From Anas platyrhynchos (Eukaryota > Chordata > Aves > Anseriformes > Anatidae): DNA of 64,000 nt. The first letter of the stretch is position 1, and each line of letters starts with the position of its first letter. The notes beneath the pieces were generated by a model. That model was given only the letters and a program-made list of their open reading frames with translations, did not search any database and was not told the DNA's origin. The translations under genes and the position numbers were made by a program. Shown one piece after another: positions 25,479-36,855 of the stretch. The stretch is from contig NC_092621.1 of the NCBI RefSeq assembly GCF_047663525.1, positions 78,296,501 through 78,360,500 of the forward strand. Reading direction: 5' to 3'.

Positions 25479-25489
25479 CCAATGGGCGG
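25479..25489 (+). promoter_or_regulatory. CCAAT box fused to a GC box (CCAATGGGCGG)
   Basis: CCAAT at 25479-25483 runs directly into GGGCGG at 25484-25489, combining NF-Y and SP/KLF motifs. A further C-rich SP/KLF-like stretch (CACGCCCCCCGCCC type) lies at 25455-25473. Together with the minus-strand CCAAT box these form the clearest core-promoter cluster in the window. Confidence 0.6.
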
Positions 25490-25560
25490 CCGCCGAGACC
25501 GGCGGGGCTGCTCCCGCCTCACGCCTCGCCCCCCCCCGCTGCCGGTTCGGCTCGGCTCGG

Positions 25561-25682
25561 CCCCTCCTCCTCCTCCTCGCCCTCCTCCTCCTCCTCCTCC
25601 TCCTCCTCGCCCTCCTCCTCCTCCTCCTCCTCCTTCTTCTCCTCCTCCTCCTCCTCCTCCTCGTCCTCTCCCCCCTCCCCGC
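25561..25682. repeat. CTCCTC polypyrimidine tract (GGA/GAG-rich on the SSBP2 sense strand)
   Basis: About 120 bp of nearly pure (CTC)n/(CCT)n with a few CCG, CTT and CGT interruptions. On the SSBP2 sense strand it is a GGA-rich polypurine run just upstream of the promoter elements. Such tracts can form triplex (H-DNA) or GGA-type quadruplex structures. Length is probably polymorphic. Translations through it give only low-complexity Ser, Pro or Glu runs and are not genes. Confidence 0.9.
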
Positions 25683-25773
25683 TCGCGCTCTGCCTTCCCC
25701 GGCGCAAGGGGGAATTAGAAACGGTTGGAGCAGGATTTTAAACAACCGGCTGTTCCGGGCGCCCGCCGCCCCG

Positions 25774-25800
25774 CCCGCCGCCGCCGCCGCTGCTGCTGCT
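25774..25800. repeat. CCG/CTG triplet repeat upstream of SSBP2
   Basis: A run of CCG units followed by four CTG units in the upstream part of the CpG island. It is a second triplet tract, about 450 bp upstream of the ATG. No coding frame is supported. Confidence 0.85.
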
Positions 25801-26034
25801 GGGCTGGGCGAGGCGCAAAACGCGGGGCGGATCCCACACGGGACGGGACGGGATCGGGGACACGCACACACGGGGAGGTGGGGGAGAAGGGATGGGGTCG
25901 TGACAGGGATGGGGACTGGAGACCCCCCCTCCCCCTCCCCGTGTGTGGGGATGGGGTCTGTGAGGTGGGTGGGTGTGTGGGGGGGGTGAGGGAGCTGGGT
26001 GAAGGTGAGGAGATAACGGGGTGAGGGGGGAGTG

Positions 26035-26275
26035 TGTGTGTGGGGGACACACACACAAACCAGGACAAAACCGAAAAAATAAAAATAAATAAATAAAAAT
26101 AAATAATAATAATAAAGAAAGGGCACCAAAATCCCTTAAAATACAAAAAAAAACGCACACAAAAATACCACACGGACACTCAGGAAACGCACACACCGAA
26201 CCTCTCACACGCAAACGTAACACCACACCACACACCACACACACAAAAATCACAACCAAAAACCAGCCATCTAAA
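26035..26275. repeat. Low-complexity CA- and A-rich stretch at the island's outer edge
   Basis: It holds GTGTGTG and ACACACAC runs near 26035-26060, AAATAAATAAT near 26073-26118, then CACA-rich sequence to about 26275. Nothing coding is supported; long open frames here arise from low complexity. Confidence 0.75.
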
Positions 26276-28580
26276 TAAAATCCAAGGAAAAGCCTTCCGT
26301 CGTTGCGTTTTCTCTTTATTTACATATATATATATTTATTTTTAAAGGTTACTTAGCGAAGACTCGCGTGCTCCCGGCACCCCCCGGGGCCACGCAGCGC
26401 TCGCTGTGAGGTTCCCCTCACAGACCCCACAGCTTCGGTCCGAGACGCAGCCCCAAACCCTGCGGACCCGCTCAACCTCCCAAATATTGGGGCTCCTTCG
26501 CACCCCAAAACCTGCCCACGTCTGCAGCCCACGCTGCGGGTGCGCGCCCACCCCCGCCTCAGGTTCGCAAGGCGAAGGGCTGCCCGAAATTTTACGAGGG
26601 AAGTTGTGTAGGGCAAAGACCACCAGCATCTGTTTATCATTGTTAGAAGAGCTGCAAGGAAAAAAAAAAAAAAAGTCCTCTGGATTTTGAGCTGTGAGAG
26701 TGAAGGAAAAACACTTGGTGAGGTGAAATTGTTTGGGGGGGGGGGTGATTGAGAGAGTATTAATGAGCGACTGGAACAAATTAGTGGCAGAGCAGAGGAG
26801 ACGAGAGGAAGGAGCGAGCCACTGAAGAGTGCTACAGGCTGGTGGCTGCACATGCACAATTCCCCATCACCGACTCCGGTTGGGTGGGATTTGCGCTTTT
26901 GCAACTCACTGCAGTAATTCACCAGATTAAAGCGAGCCGCAACAAAGACCATTATATACCTAAGTTGTTTGCCCGGCCCAGCCTTTCGCCCCACGGTGTG
27001 TATTGTACTAACAGGCCAGTGGGACGGAGCAGCTGAAGTGGGTCTCATGAAAGAAGTTAAATTGGGTTTTCCTCTGCCCCCAGCTGCCAGCAGCCGCCCC
27101 AGGCCTCCACACTGCTGCCCACATTCATGTCGCAACACCTACGACAGGGGAAGAAGGAGAGAGATCTGCCGACAACGGGCAGAAAAGTGGGAGTAGGAAG
27201 TGGGCAACAACGGGAGAAAATGAGCAAGAAGGGAGCGGGAAGGGAGGGTAAGAGGCTAACGGGACAAGAAGGAGGTGTAAATGGCCATGGGGGAGACCAG
27301 AAGAAGGAAACAAAGCACAAGAACAATGCGTGGTGAATTTGGGTGATAAAAGACGGGAAGGAGCGTGGAGGGGGAATCTGGGAAGGGCATGTAAATGAAG
27401 AGTGAACTGAGGGGATGCAGTTTGCCCTCATTGCTACCGAATAATACTTACATATCTTGTGCCATGGAGTTCACATGAAGGCTAGCCATGTGACTGATTG
27501 TATTCAGTGTGAATACGGGTAGCGGAAAATGGCACAAAGAAAGAAAGGCAGAGAAAGAATCGGGACAGAGAACAAAGGAGGACCTGGGTTGTGGGTGAAA
27601 TACAAAAAATAAGAGGAGTTGAAGGGGAAGAAACTCATGAACATGGATGCTCCCTGGCAAACACACGTAGGATAGATGACACTTTGCTTTGGGGTGATCA
27701 TAATCCGGAGTAAAATTTTCATCTAAATACGTGCTTGCCCTTGTGGAACAGCTGCTATCATCCCATCAGATACTTTGGCTGTCTCCTGCTGGAGACTTCA
27801 TGTTGCCACCCATAGTATCAGCACAGCTTTCACATGAAACTGCAACAGCAGTGAAGTCCTTCTTGGACAAGGGAGTCTTCTCCACGTCTTTTTTTTTTTT
27901 TTTTTCTTTTATTTGTATTTGCTTTCTGCAAAATCTCTTTTCTGGTTTGCCTCAATAGTTTTGATTGATTTGTTTGTGGTTTGAAGGGCAGGGGGTTATT
28001 TTGAGGAGGTGGCTGTGTCAGTGTCATGTCACTCTTGTATGGGGAAAAGTCTTTTTTTTTTTTTTTGTGGAAACAAACTGTGTTGGGGTGTTTCCTAAAA
28101 ATGGGATGAGGTGAGATTGCTCTGGTGTCCCCTGGATATGCATTCCATGGCAAGACTTCCACAGCTGAAAATCTTTGTTCCCGTTTTCGTGCAATTTGTT
28201 TGCATTCTTGTGATTTATTTGGTTCTGAAGAACTTGAAATACCTTGGGTAGAACAAGTTATGATCTGGGGGACTAATCCAGGCAGAGCAGAGTGAACTTT
28301 GAGAGGGCAGCCCTGGACGCTCAGAAAAGAGCAGGCTGAGCCTGTTCCCCCTAACAGTGAGTGTCAGAGCTCCTTCTCTTTTCAGGTATGGTTCCCAGAC
28401 TACCATTAACATTCAGGTGATGACTTTGTAATTTTGCTTAGAGACCCTTCAGTGGAAGATACAGAAATAGTGCTGGTACTTATTTATTATGAATATCAGA
28501 AACAGAGCACAGAAAGGAATAAGGTATTCAGAGGACTCTGCTGTAGATCTGCCAGGCTAACGTTACAACTGCCTTTGCAG

Positions 28581-28663
28581 GAATGCTATCGTGGTGCATT
28601 ATCTATCAGAGCCACGCAAACAAGACGTTGTCCCGTGGGGACAAGAGTTCGCCCAGCGGACAG
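28581..28663 (+). other. Exon-like segment upstream of SSBP2 with branch point, acceptor and donor
   Basis: An 83-base segment is preceded by CTAAC (branch A near 28560), a CTGCCTTTGCAG acceptor (AG at 28579-28580) and followed by ACAG|GTACAT (GT at 28664-28665). All three plus-strand frames are open across it. It has about seven CpGs in an otherwise CpG-poor region. It lies 3.3 kb upstream of SSBP2 exon 1 on the opposite strand, so it could be an internal exon of a divergent transcript. The donor is only moderately good and no homology is recognised. Confidence 0.2.
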
Positions 28664-30569
28664 GTACATTAAGACGAAAACATCCAAAGCAGTCCTATGA
28701 AGTTCCGTGTGCCATCAGTCCCTTTTTAAAGTATTTATGCACATGCGGTATCTCTGTATCTGTGCCCATGCTGAAATCGTTTTCAGCACAAACACTGCTC
28801 TTAGCAGTAGCAGCAGCAGTTGTATCTCATGAGGCCAATATTGTAATTAACGAGATTTGAGGCACATATACTGAGACGAATTTAAGTTTCTAATATCAAA
28901 AATGAAGATCCAGTGTTTGCTTAAAAGGGGGATGAAGGGGTGGCTGTACTTTAAAGCTTCTCAGTCCGACACTGGAAAGGAATTCGCAATGTATTTTTAG
29001 AGTGTTATAAAAATCTCTTACATAATGCTGATTAATTCTTAGGTTTTAGGGAAGAGCACTGGGCTTTGTGTGTAAGAGCGTTGACCAGCTAAGCCACTGA
29101 AGAGGGCTGGTTTGGTCTGGATTTTTTTTGGACTCCTTAGGTACAGAAAGCAGCAATTATTCAATTATTACAAGATTTTGCTTATGTTTGGGCGTGTATG
29201 AATATTTTTCTGGAAGCTGCATCTTATTCTTGGAAGTCTTTATCATTTTAAAACATATGCTATGTTATATCACCCTGTCTGAGATATAGGATAGCTACAA
29301 ACTGTTGGTGTATTTTTTTTTTCCTCCCTTTTACTGCAGCTAGTTACATTATGGATTAACATTAAGAATGTCTGCAGTGAAACATTACTCCTGTGGCTGT
29401 GTAGGACTTACTTGAACAATGTAACTTGTATTGCAGAACCACGATTTTCCTCACACACTCGCAGTAATGTATGCAATTAATATATGCAATTAATGTACAG
29501 TTCTGCCCATTCTGTTGACTTTCAAAATCATCAATTAATCTAACTGGCAGCTTTCAGACAGCTCTTAACAAAGGCCTATTCAGGAAATTAAGCCAGTAAA
29601 TGCGATTCCCTTCTCTTAATTCTAGTTATATATAGTTATTGCTGTGTAGCTGGAAAGATTTTTTGGACAAGATATCATGGGAAAGAGAAGCTTTTGTTTG
29701 GTCTTTTTCTACAGATATGTGACCAAGGCAGCTTTGAAGCCGTTCCCAAGAATCCTTCCTCCTTCTGTGGGATGCCTTATCTGTGGAGTTTCTGATTCTG
29801 AACTTCGTTCTGCAGTCCTTCACTCTTGTGCCATGCAGTTGAGGAAGAGTTGCTCAGGTGAGCGAGGTGAGCCCCAGACCTTTATTAGGGAATGAAGATG
29901 GCAGGAGTGCATGGTGCAGAAGTGTTAAAACAAAAGCTTTATTTGTCCCTGTCTTCCAATTGGGAGGGGATAAAAGGAAATAAAAGTAACTACAGTTCAG
30001 TGGCAGGGAGAACAGTATAAAGAGAAGTCTTGCAAAGGCTCATTAATAACCTGTTTGTCACCCAGGTCTCCTGCTGGCAAGGCCTCTCTCTTTTATGCCA
30101 TGACACCTTTTATAGGTGTTTCTGCAGTTCCCCCGGAAGGGTTCTCCACCACCACGGAGAGTTAATCCTGCTCTGCGGTGCTGGGTTGCCTGAATTCTTT
30201 TATGTTAAAGGACACTTGTCCTGGGAGACGCAGAGCAGCTCACTGAAGGGAGCTGGGGGCATCTTGCAGCACAGAGCCACAGGACAGGGAGAGGAACTGC
30301 AGTATGCTGAAAACAGCTGGAAGAATCCGCAGCCTGCTACAGTTACTCCTCTAATACAGCCTGTCCTTGCCTGCTCACTCTCATTCTCCCATGAAACCTA
30401 AGTTACGGCCCTGCCTCCTCCTTGCTGTTTCTTTTTATTTATTTATTTTTCCAGAGAGAACCACAATTTGCTTATGCTTTTGTAGGAGGAGCAACGATTC
30501 CTTGCAGCTTTCTGCTACACGGTTCACCCGTGGAAGGGCCAGGTAGAATCCGAATGCATTCAGTTTAGA

Positions 30570-30610
30570 AATAAAACTTGGCGAGAACGAAACTGTCGCT
30601 GGGCTTTATT
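30570..30610. other. Imperfect inverted repeat carrying AATAAA on both strands
   Basis: AATAAA-N5-GCGA at 30570-30584 faces TCGC-N5-TTTATT at 30596-30610, so a poly(A) signal hexamer reads outward-in on each strand. It sits at the right side of a 29.9-30.6 kb stretch that looks somewhat LTR-like (a second CTTTATT at 29937), but no LTR ends or duplication were found. Confidence 0.3.
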
Positions 30611-33372
30611 GCTCTCAGTGATGACTACATGGTTGCTCACGGGTGTAAATAAGTACATTAGCTTCCAGTTTGTGTGCAAGTGCAATGTGGAGTATCAGAA
30701 ATTACCTGTAAAGGGCCTTGTGACGTACAGTCTGCATCTTAGTTCACACAGCAGAAGAAAACACATCTGTGAGTACTGTGCTCCTCCATATTAGCTCGTA
30801 TGACTGGGTTCTCTGATGTGGTTTCAGATCGAGCCCTGATGTTTTTTCCACTGGAGGGGCTTTTTGCAGCATCTCTCGCTCGTTCTCTCACACACAGACT
30901 CTCAGATGTATGCATTCTCTGGTGCTGGCGAAGGCTTAACTTGCACTGCCTGTCTTGTAGAGACGCTCAGAGACAGTCTCTCCCTCCCCAGCCACATATT
31001 TTCACTAAAGTAATTGAACTGCTACTTTTTTGGCTGCTAAATTTGGTTGATATTTAGTTAATGGGTTAAAATGATGAATGACACTTGCATAAACACACAT
31101 AACATGTGGGATCACCCTCCTTTCTGTTGTTGGCACGGCTGAAACTGGTTGTTCTAAGCTATCTGACTGAAACTGTGTGTTACCAGACAACCCAGTCCGT
31201 GAAAAAAATGGTGGGTAGCCTCAGTTACTGACTTCGAAGAACTGCTGAAAGTCACCGTCGGTGGTTCAGTGATATACCACGTCAGGAATGTGAGCTCATG
31301 CACTGCTTGTGCCAAAAGTAGAAGAAAACATCTCAAAAACAGGTCCTTCATCAGATAGATGTGAGGCTGACTGGGACCCCAGTCCTACACAGAGCGCTGT
31401 ATGGGCAGATCTATCTCTGCGTGATGCGGGTGCAAGGATCTGTGGGTAAGGGCTTCACTGCTACACTGCCTCAGCTCCCACTTTTAGCATTTAGTGCTGT
31501 GCTGAAAACGTAGAATTGAATAAAAATTGCTTTTGTTTTCAGGGTCACCAAACTCAGCAGTATGTTACAAGAAAAGGATGAGCCCAGTGTGGAGTTGCTG
31601 ATAATTACTGAGTTGGTTTGACGTATGCAGACTGCTGTTGACTTCAGTGGTCTTATTTAACACATTTGTTTCTTTGCATTTTAGGAGTAGTCAAAACACA
31701 ATTTTGTGGGCCTTAATCGATGAGGCTGCGTATCCTGGACTTTAAGCCTGGAGTTGCACACGTGTATCAGCAGGAAAAAAAAAGTTTGGCCTTAGCCAGC
31801 AATTAATCATGACTAGGACAAATAACCTCTTCAGAACACTCAGGATTTTTACTTTTATTAATCTCTGTTCATAAAAAAATATTCCAAAGCAAGCAGTAGC
31901 ACTCACAGTAGAGATCTGGGGAAATAAATGGCCAAAGCTATCACACTGTGACAGCTTTGGCAAACCTTTGCACAGTTTTATAAAGCAAATACATGTGATG
32001 TTCTATTCTCTGGATAGCTCTTTACATTAGATGTTCGTACTTGAATAAAATGGTTTTCTCTCCATGAGTTTACTGGGCACATAATGGTGAATTCGATATC
32101 ATCCCAGTGGTGTCCCATGTTAGCCATGCCCATCAGCGCATTCAAGCATATGGCAGTTTTGAGGAATGTTTCTGCTTTTTTTGATGTGTGTGACCCAGCA
32201 AAGATGAAAATCATTTCAGACTGTATTATGGGCTTAATATTCAAAGGAGCTCATTCCTCTGGATCCCCAAAATCTTAGGAGATAATGTTGTTGTCCGTGG
32301 TCTTTTTAAGAAGCACAAAATATGCAGGTGGACTCTGGTAGCTGACTATTATTAATTTGTTTGCTTTCCACACCAACATTTGAGCACTTCCTTCTTTTAC
32401 TTTTTATGAACTATTCAAGATTTTCATGTTGAGTTAGGGATAGATATGCTGAAAACTGCTAAAATTTCACTCCGTTTTGGACCTGGGGCCCAGGAAGAGG
32501 GTGGTGGTGAAGACTGAAAGCATTGGCATGTACCAAATCAAAGCTATACTAGATCTGACTGATAGTTTAACAGCTCGCCGATAGCAGTGTTTAAAGTAAG
32601 AAATAAAACTAGGGTGTTATTCATTCATTTGTACTTGTGCATGTTTTGTTTCTCTTCACCTTTCAAGAGGTCACAGATTCATAAATGAACATTATGGGAA
32701 TACGATCCCTGAAACCTACTGAAAAGTCCATCAAAATAACATGGAAAATTGAGTTAAAGTGCTCGATGGTATATGGAATCCAGAAAGATAATGTTTGTTT
32801 TTCACACAGTCTTTCATTGAACCAAAAGCAGTTGAAACATTTTTTTCATTTCTGAGTTTCAGGTAATATGCACTTCAGAATTTACTTTGTTGGTATTTTG
32901 GGCTTTTCACGGGTAATTGGGAGATATGCAGAACAATAGCAAATTCAGCCCCTGTTACAGCTGTGTGTTACAGGCACAATTACACCAGAGGAACCAAATT
33001 ATAAGCAATTCATTCTGGTCTCTCTAAAGGCACAGAAGGGTAAGGCAGAGTTATAACTGGGTATAGGCAATGTCACAGCACTGAGGAGGGGAACCCTTGG
33101 ACTCCAGATACCTTCTGTGATAACAGCACAGAGGGATTGTGAAGGTAATGTGCTCCTTTGGTTCGTCTTTGAATATTTCTCGCTTCCTAGCTTGAATAGG
33201 TAAACAGGTAAAAGGCAACTGTGCTCTGTAATGTTAACACGTGAAAATCATTTTCGAGGTTTGTTTTGGTTTTGTGCAGCAGATTGTTTTGCGAGACAGA
33301 GCCTTTTATAGAAACCAGACTATTACTTGTATTCGTTGGCATTTGCATTTATAAAAGCTACTCATGTTTACG

Positions 33373-33398
33373 CACACACACACACACACACACACACA
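33373..33398. repeat. (CA)13 microsatellite
   Basis: Thirteen perfect CA units, suitable as a polymorphic marker. Flanks are unique. Confidence 0.97.
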
Positions 33399-36280
33399 GA
33401 GGTGATATTGTTCATATATATTGTTCATCTGGCAAGGAAGAAATAAAAAAAGAAATTGATACCAGTCTGCATATGTGTTCAAAAGCTTAGTGAATTCTTC
33501 GAGCTCTGCTGTGGATCAGGTTTCATGAAACTGCAATAAAAAAATCTTTTTTTTTTTTACCTTGTCTCTGTGTGTTCTGAGGTGGGTTTGTAAGGTTTGA
33601 ATTACTAGGTAATCACCAAGAAGTCTCCTTTCATGAGCCTGCAGCTGGGAAATGGACAGTTTAATATTAATGGAAAGAACAAACTCTCCATCTCCTTTCT
33701 CTTCCCCTTCCTCTCTGCACTTTTGCTACATCATTTTGTTCTCTGAAGTCCCTATCCGAAGATCGCCTTCATGGAAATCCAGGACAAACTACAAAGTAAG
33801 AGTTGACATTTTGTCAGAATCCTTTTACTGACTTCAGTGAGGACAGAAACACATGAATATTCAAGATAGGAACATCCCATTCACTGATGTATCTGCACTT
33901 ATTTATCCATCTAAGAAACTAGTGTTAAATCGATCTGCAGGCTTTCTTTACAGAACATTGTACCATCACCATGCCAGGGGGAGGTATGGAAATAATCACT
34001 CTGGCTTCTCAGAGAGGAAAAATATTAAACACTTATTGAAAACAATTAGGCACAAATGCTTGAACTTTAATAGAAATAAATAGTTGCACAGTTTCAAAAA
34101 TGTGTTATATATCTACACCTATGCTGTCTGTATGGCATGGGTGTCTTTATAAATGCCATTAACTTCCATCATTTCATGACATATCTAGGAAGATGTCTGG
34201 ACAATACACCTTCCACTGCCATTCGCCTCTCAATCCATTCTGCCTTCGATTTCAAACAAGCTGAGCTGTATGAAGCTAATCGTCAAAGTTTAACATCACA
34301 TTTTTGTAGATTAAAGGACGTTTATCCATATACTTTGTCATTTAAGCCATCTGCGAGAAATCCAGTGTGATGGATGAGAAAGGACAGTCCCAGAGCAGCG
34401 TCTCCAAGGACTCCTAGGTTTGAGGCAGACACAAAGTCAAGCCTTGCTGGTCTCTTTGCACGCAAAGGGATGTGAGAGCCTGTGGGGACCCTGCAGAAGT
34501 CATGGGACTGGGCTGAACTGAGAGCTCCAAAAGGTTTCCTGTTTCTCCCTTTCTGGATATAAATAGCGCATTTGAATAAAAACCTTTGCTGTTTACTTTT
34601 CTGCTGTTCTCTTGAATTACGCTTTGCATGTCTGGTGGCGGTATTTAGGGAGCTGGACTGAGTGAGCTCTCCTGACCTCTTGTTTTGGCCCCGGCGAGAT
34701 TTGCTTGTGTGGACAGATGAATTCTCATGCTTGAATCCATTTGCTTTCCCCCGGGGTGGGCTTTCTGTCCAATGCAGGACAGCACTATGGGTCTGTGAGG
34801 AGAATCAATCCCTGGCCTGAGCAGCTGGAGCCGGGAAGGTTACAAAAGGAAGTGCTGGGCAAGGGAACAGAGATGCCTTGGGGGTGCCTGAGGAGCTGTG
34901 ACTCCTCCCATCTGCTTCATCTCTTTCTCCTCCTGTTGAGTTCTCCACATATTTACTGCTGATGGTCTGGCTAGCATCTCAGTTTCCTGGGTTATATGGG
35001 TAAGAATCCTGAAAGCTAAGGTGAAGTGTGGTATTTTATATATATATTTTAATACCCAATGTCAAAATTTACAGCTCAGCTTCATGATGCTTACCTGACC
35101 CCTGTGGTAGCCCTTTCCCCCTGGTGATTCAAAAGTTCAAAATAACACTTGAGAAGCTGAAATGTTTTAATTTCTTTCATGTCCTTCCCCCGACTCCCCT
35201 TCTTTTAATTGTCTTCTGCACTTAAAAAAAAAAACAACACCTGCTCTTCCAACTAAACAGAGATGGACACTTGTCTCTCCAGAGCTTACATTGCCCCAAA
35301 CCTCAGGCAGCATGAGCTTTGCCTGCCTAGACCATCTTGCAGTATAGATTTTAGTAATGAAGAAAGAGGTGCATTTTTTCTGTATGACTGTGGGTATTAA
35401 AGAAGAGTGTGGGGTCAGAAAACAGTACTTGAGAAGCTCCTCCTGGGCCTGGAAGGGCATCGTGTCTGATTAAGACAATTTACTTAATTGTAGACATTGG
35501 TGAACGAACAGAGATCCGGAGGGGCATGTACATGTATATGAAAGAGGAGGACTTTTTAATTTCACAGGCTGGCCTCAGGGGTTTTGGTTCAGAAGCAGAC
35601 AGAAGTTATATAGAATTCCCAGAATACAGCTGGTGCACCCATAACTGCATTGGCTATAATAGGATTTTTTACTGTGCTAGGAATGAAATATTGGGCTCTC
35701 ATTGTTATCTTTCCTTGTGCAGCTGTAAAGAATTTATTTGTGAGTTTTACAATATCCAGAGGTGGTTCCTTTGTACCCTTTTTCAATAAAGTTGAAATGC
35801 CAAAAGTTTTTCAGTTTCTTATTACTCTCTTTGCCCAGTAGAAAACCCCTGTAGCAATCCTGAAGCTGGTATGTCTGTCCTATCCTGAATCATTTTTGAA
35901 AGAGACCATTTTAATTTCCCTGCATAGCTCGTTCTCCTAATGCCATTTTCAGTTAGCCCCAATATTGAGTCTTTTCCAGTGTGCCGAGTTCCACAAGCTC
36001 ATACCACACTAGCGAGACATTTATTGGTTGTTCTTAAATGCTACTTTATTTTATCTATTCTTGACAAGACTCCAGGTCATATCTCAGATTTTAGGAATTC
36101 TCTGCTCAATGTACTGAAATTTCTTGTAACCCTGAAGTGTCCCCACCTTAGGAAACAAAAAATGTTGTATGTGAAATTGGGAAGTTTCACTAGAAAAATA
36201 TACCCAGTTGGCCAGAATACTAAGGAATCGGGGAGGCATTTCATTCCCATGCGCTAGCTTTCTCATGGACCCTTTTTGCT

Positions 36281-36379
36281 GGTTTGGTTTGGTTTGGTTT
36301 GGTTTGGTTTGGTTTGGTTTGGTTTGGTTTGGTTTGGTTTGGTTTGGTTTGGTTTGGTTTGGTTTGGTTTGGTTTGGTT
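36281..36379. repeat. (GGTTT)n pentanucleotide array, about 20 copies
   Basis: An uninterrupted GGTTT array of about 99 bp, with no sequence variants visible between units. Purity suggests a young or actively varying array. Open frames across it (repeating WFGLV on one strand, TKPNQ on the other) are artefacts of the repeat. Confidence 0.97.
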
Positions 36380-36730
36380 GGAGGAGAGAGAGACTACAAT
36401 ACTTACAGAGTTTGGCCCTGATTTCTCATTGCCTGAAGTGGAGGCAGGAGTAGGTACTTGTTCAGACTTCCCAAATACTCCATTTTCCACCATCATTTGG
36501 TGGCTGCTTATGAGAATCATTCTAGATTTTATACTGTAGTTTGAATATATTTGATACTGACAAACATATTCCTTTTTTAAAAACCTGTCAGTATTTTGTC
36601 AGTAACTTTAATGTTAATGGAAATGAAAAAAATAATCTAGCTAAGAAACACGCAACCGTAGACTCCATTTTAGGTTATATTTCTCTTTCTCCCTGCATAC
36701 TAATTCTTTAAAATCAATTCTATCAATTCT

Positions 36731-36855
36731 AAGAAATACAGTTGTTTGTTGTTGTTTTTTTTGTTTGTTTGTTTGTTTTGTTTTTCCACTGAGACTTTCT
36801 TCCACTGTTTTTTGTTTGTTTGTTTTGTTTTGTTTTGTTAGTTTGTTTGTTTTTT
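36731..36855. repeat. T-rich TTTG/TTTTG low-complexity tract
   Basis: Two blocks of GTTTGTTTGTTT type, near 36741-36785 and 36811-36855, separated by about 25 bp of unique sequence. No function is seen. Confidence 0.85.

Larger units (their letters stand above)
24000..26600. promoter_or_regulatory. SSBP2: CpG island and promoter region of SSBP2
   Basis: GC content and CpG density rise sharply from about 23.9 kb, peak between about 24.95 and 25.86 kb, and fade by about 26.6 kb, interrupted by AT-rich (AAAT)n patches at 24.51-24.56 and 26.07-26.12 kb. The peak covers SSBP2 exon 1 and its upstream sequence (higher coordinates). I see no TATA box at a suitable distance, so an island-type dispersed start is likely. 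CCAAT and GC boxes and an RFX-like palindrome lie 70-160 bp upstream of the ATG. The exact transcription start cannot be placed from sequence. Transcription away from SSBP2 on the plus strand is possible but not shown. Confidence 0.85.
26600..36280. other. Upstream intergenic flank, 26.6-36.3 kb
   Basis: The sequence near the island holds G-rich and A-rich runs (26660-26675, 26735-26747) and a purine-rich stretch at 27130-27400. T runs occur at 27891-27905 and 28050-28066. Beyond that it is unique AT-rich DNA with the exon-like segment at 28.58 kb, the inverted AATAAA pair at 30.57 kb and the CA repeat at 33.37 kb. No ATG10, RPS23 or other neighbour exon was recognised. Confidence 0.55.

Noticed and set aside
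24655..25989. 444-codon plus-strand open frame across the CpG island
   Set aside because: It is made of poly-Pro, Ala, Leu and Ser from simple repeats, lies antisense over SSBP2 exon 1, and has no recognised domain; stop codons are rare in such GC-rich DNA.
26353..27138. 261-codon minus-strand open frame upstream of SSBP2
   Set aside because: No start context, domain or homology is recognised; it includes low-complexity runs and lies at the GC-rich edge of the island.
33815..33845. CTGACTTCAGTGAGGACAG, and TTGACTTCAGTGG near 31638, as further MITE relics
   Set aside because: Each match is only about 13-15 bases with no paired arm, too short to separate from chance.
36208..36539. Repeating WFGLV / TKPNQ frames
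   Set aside because: Direct translations of the (GGTTT)n array.
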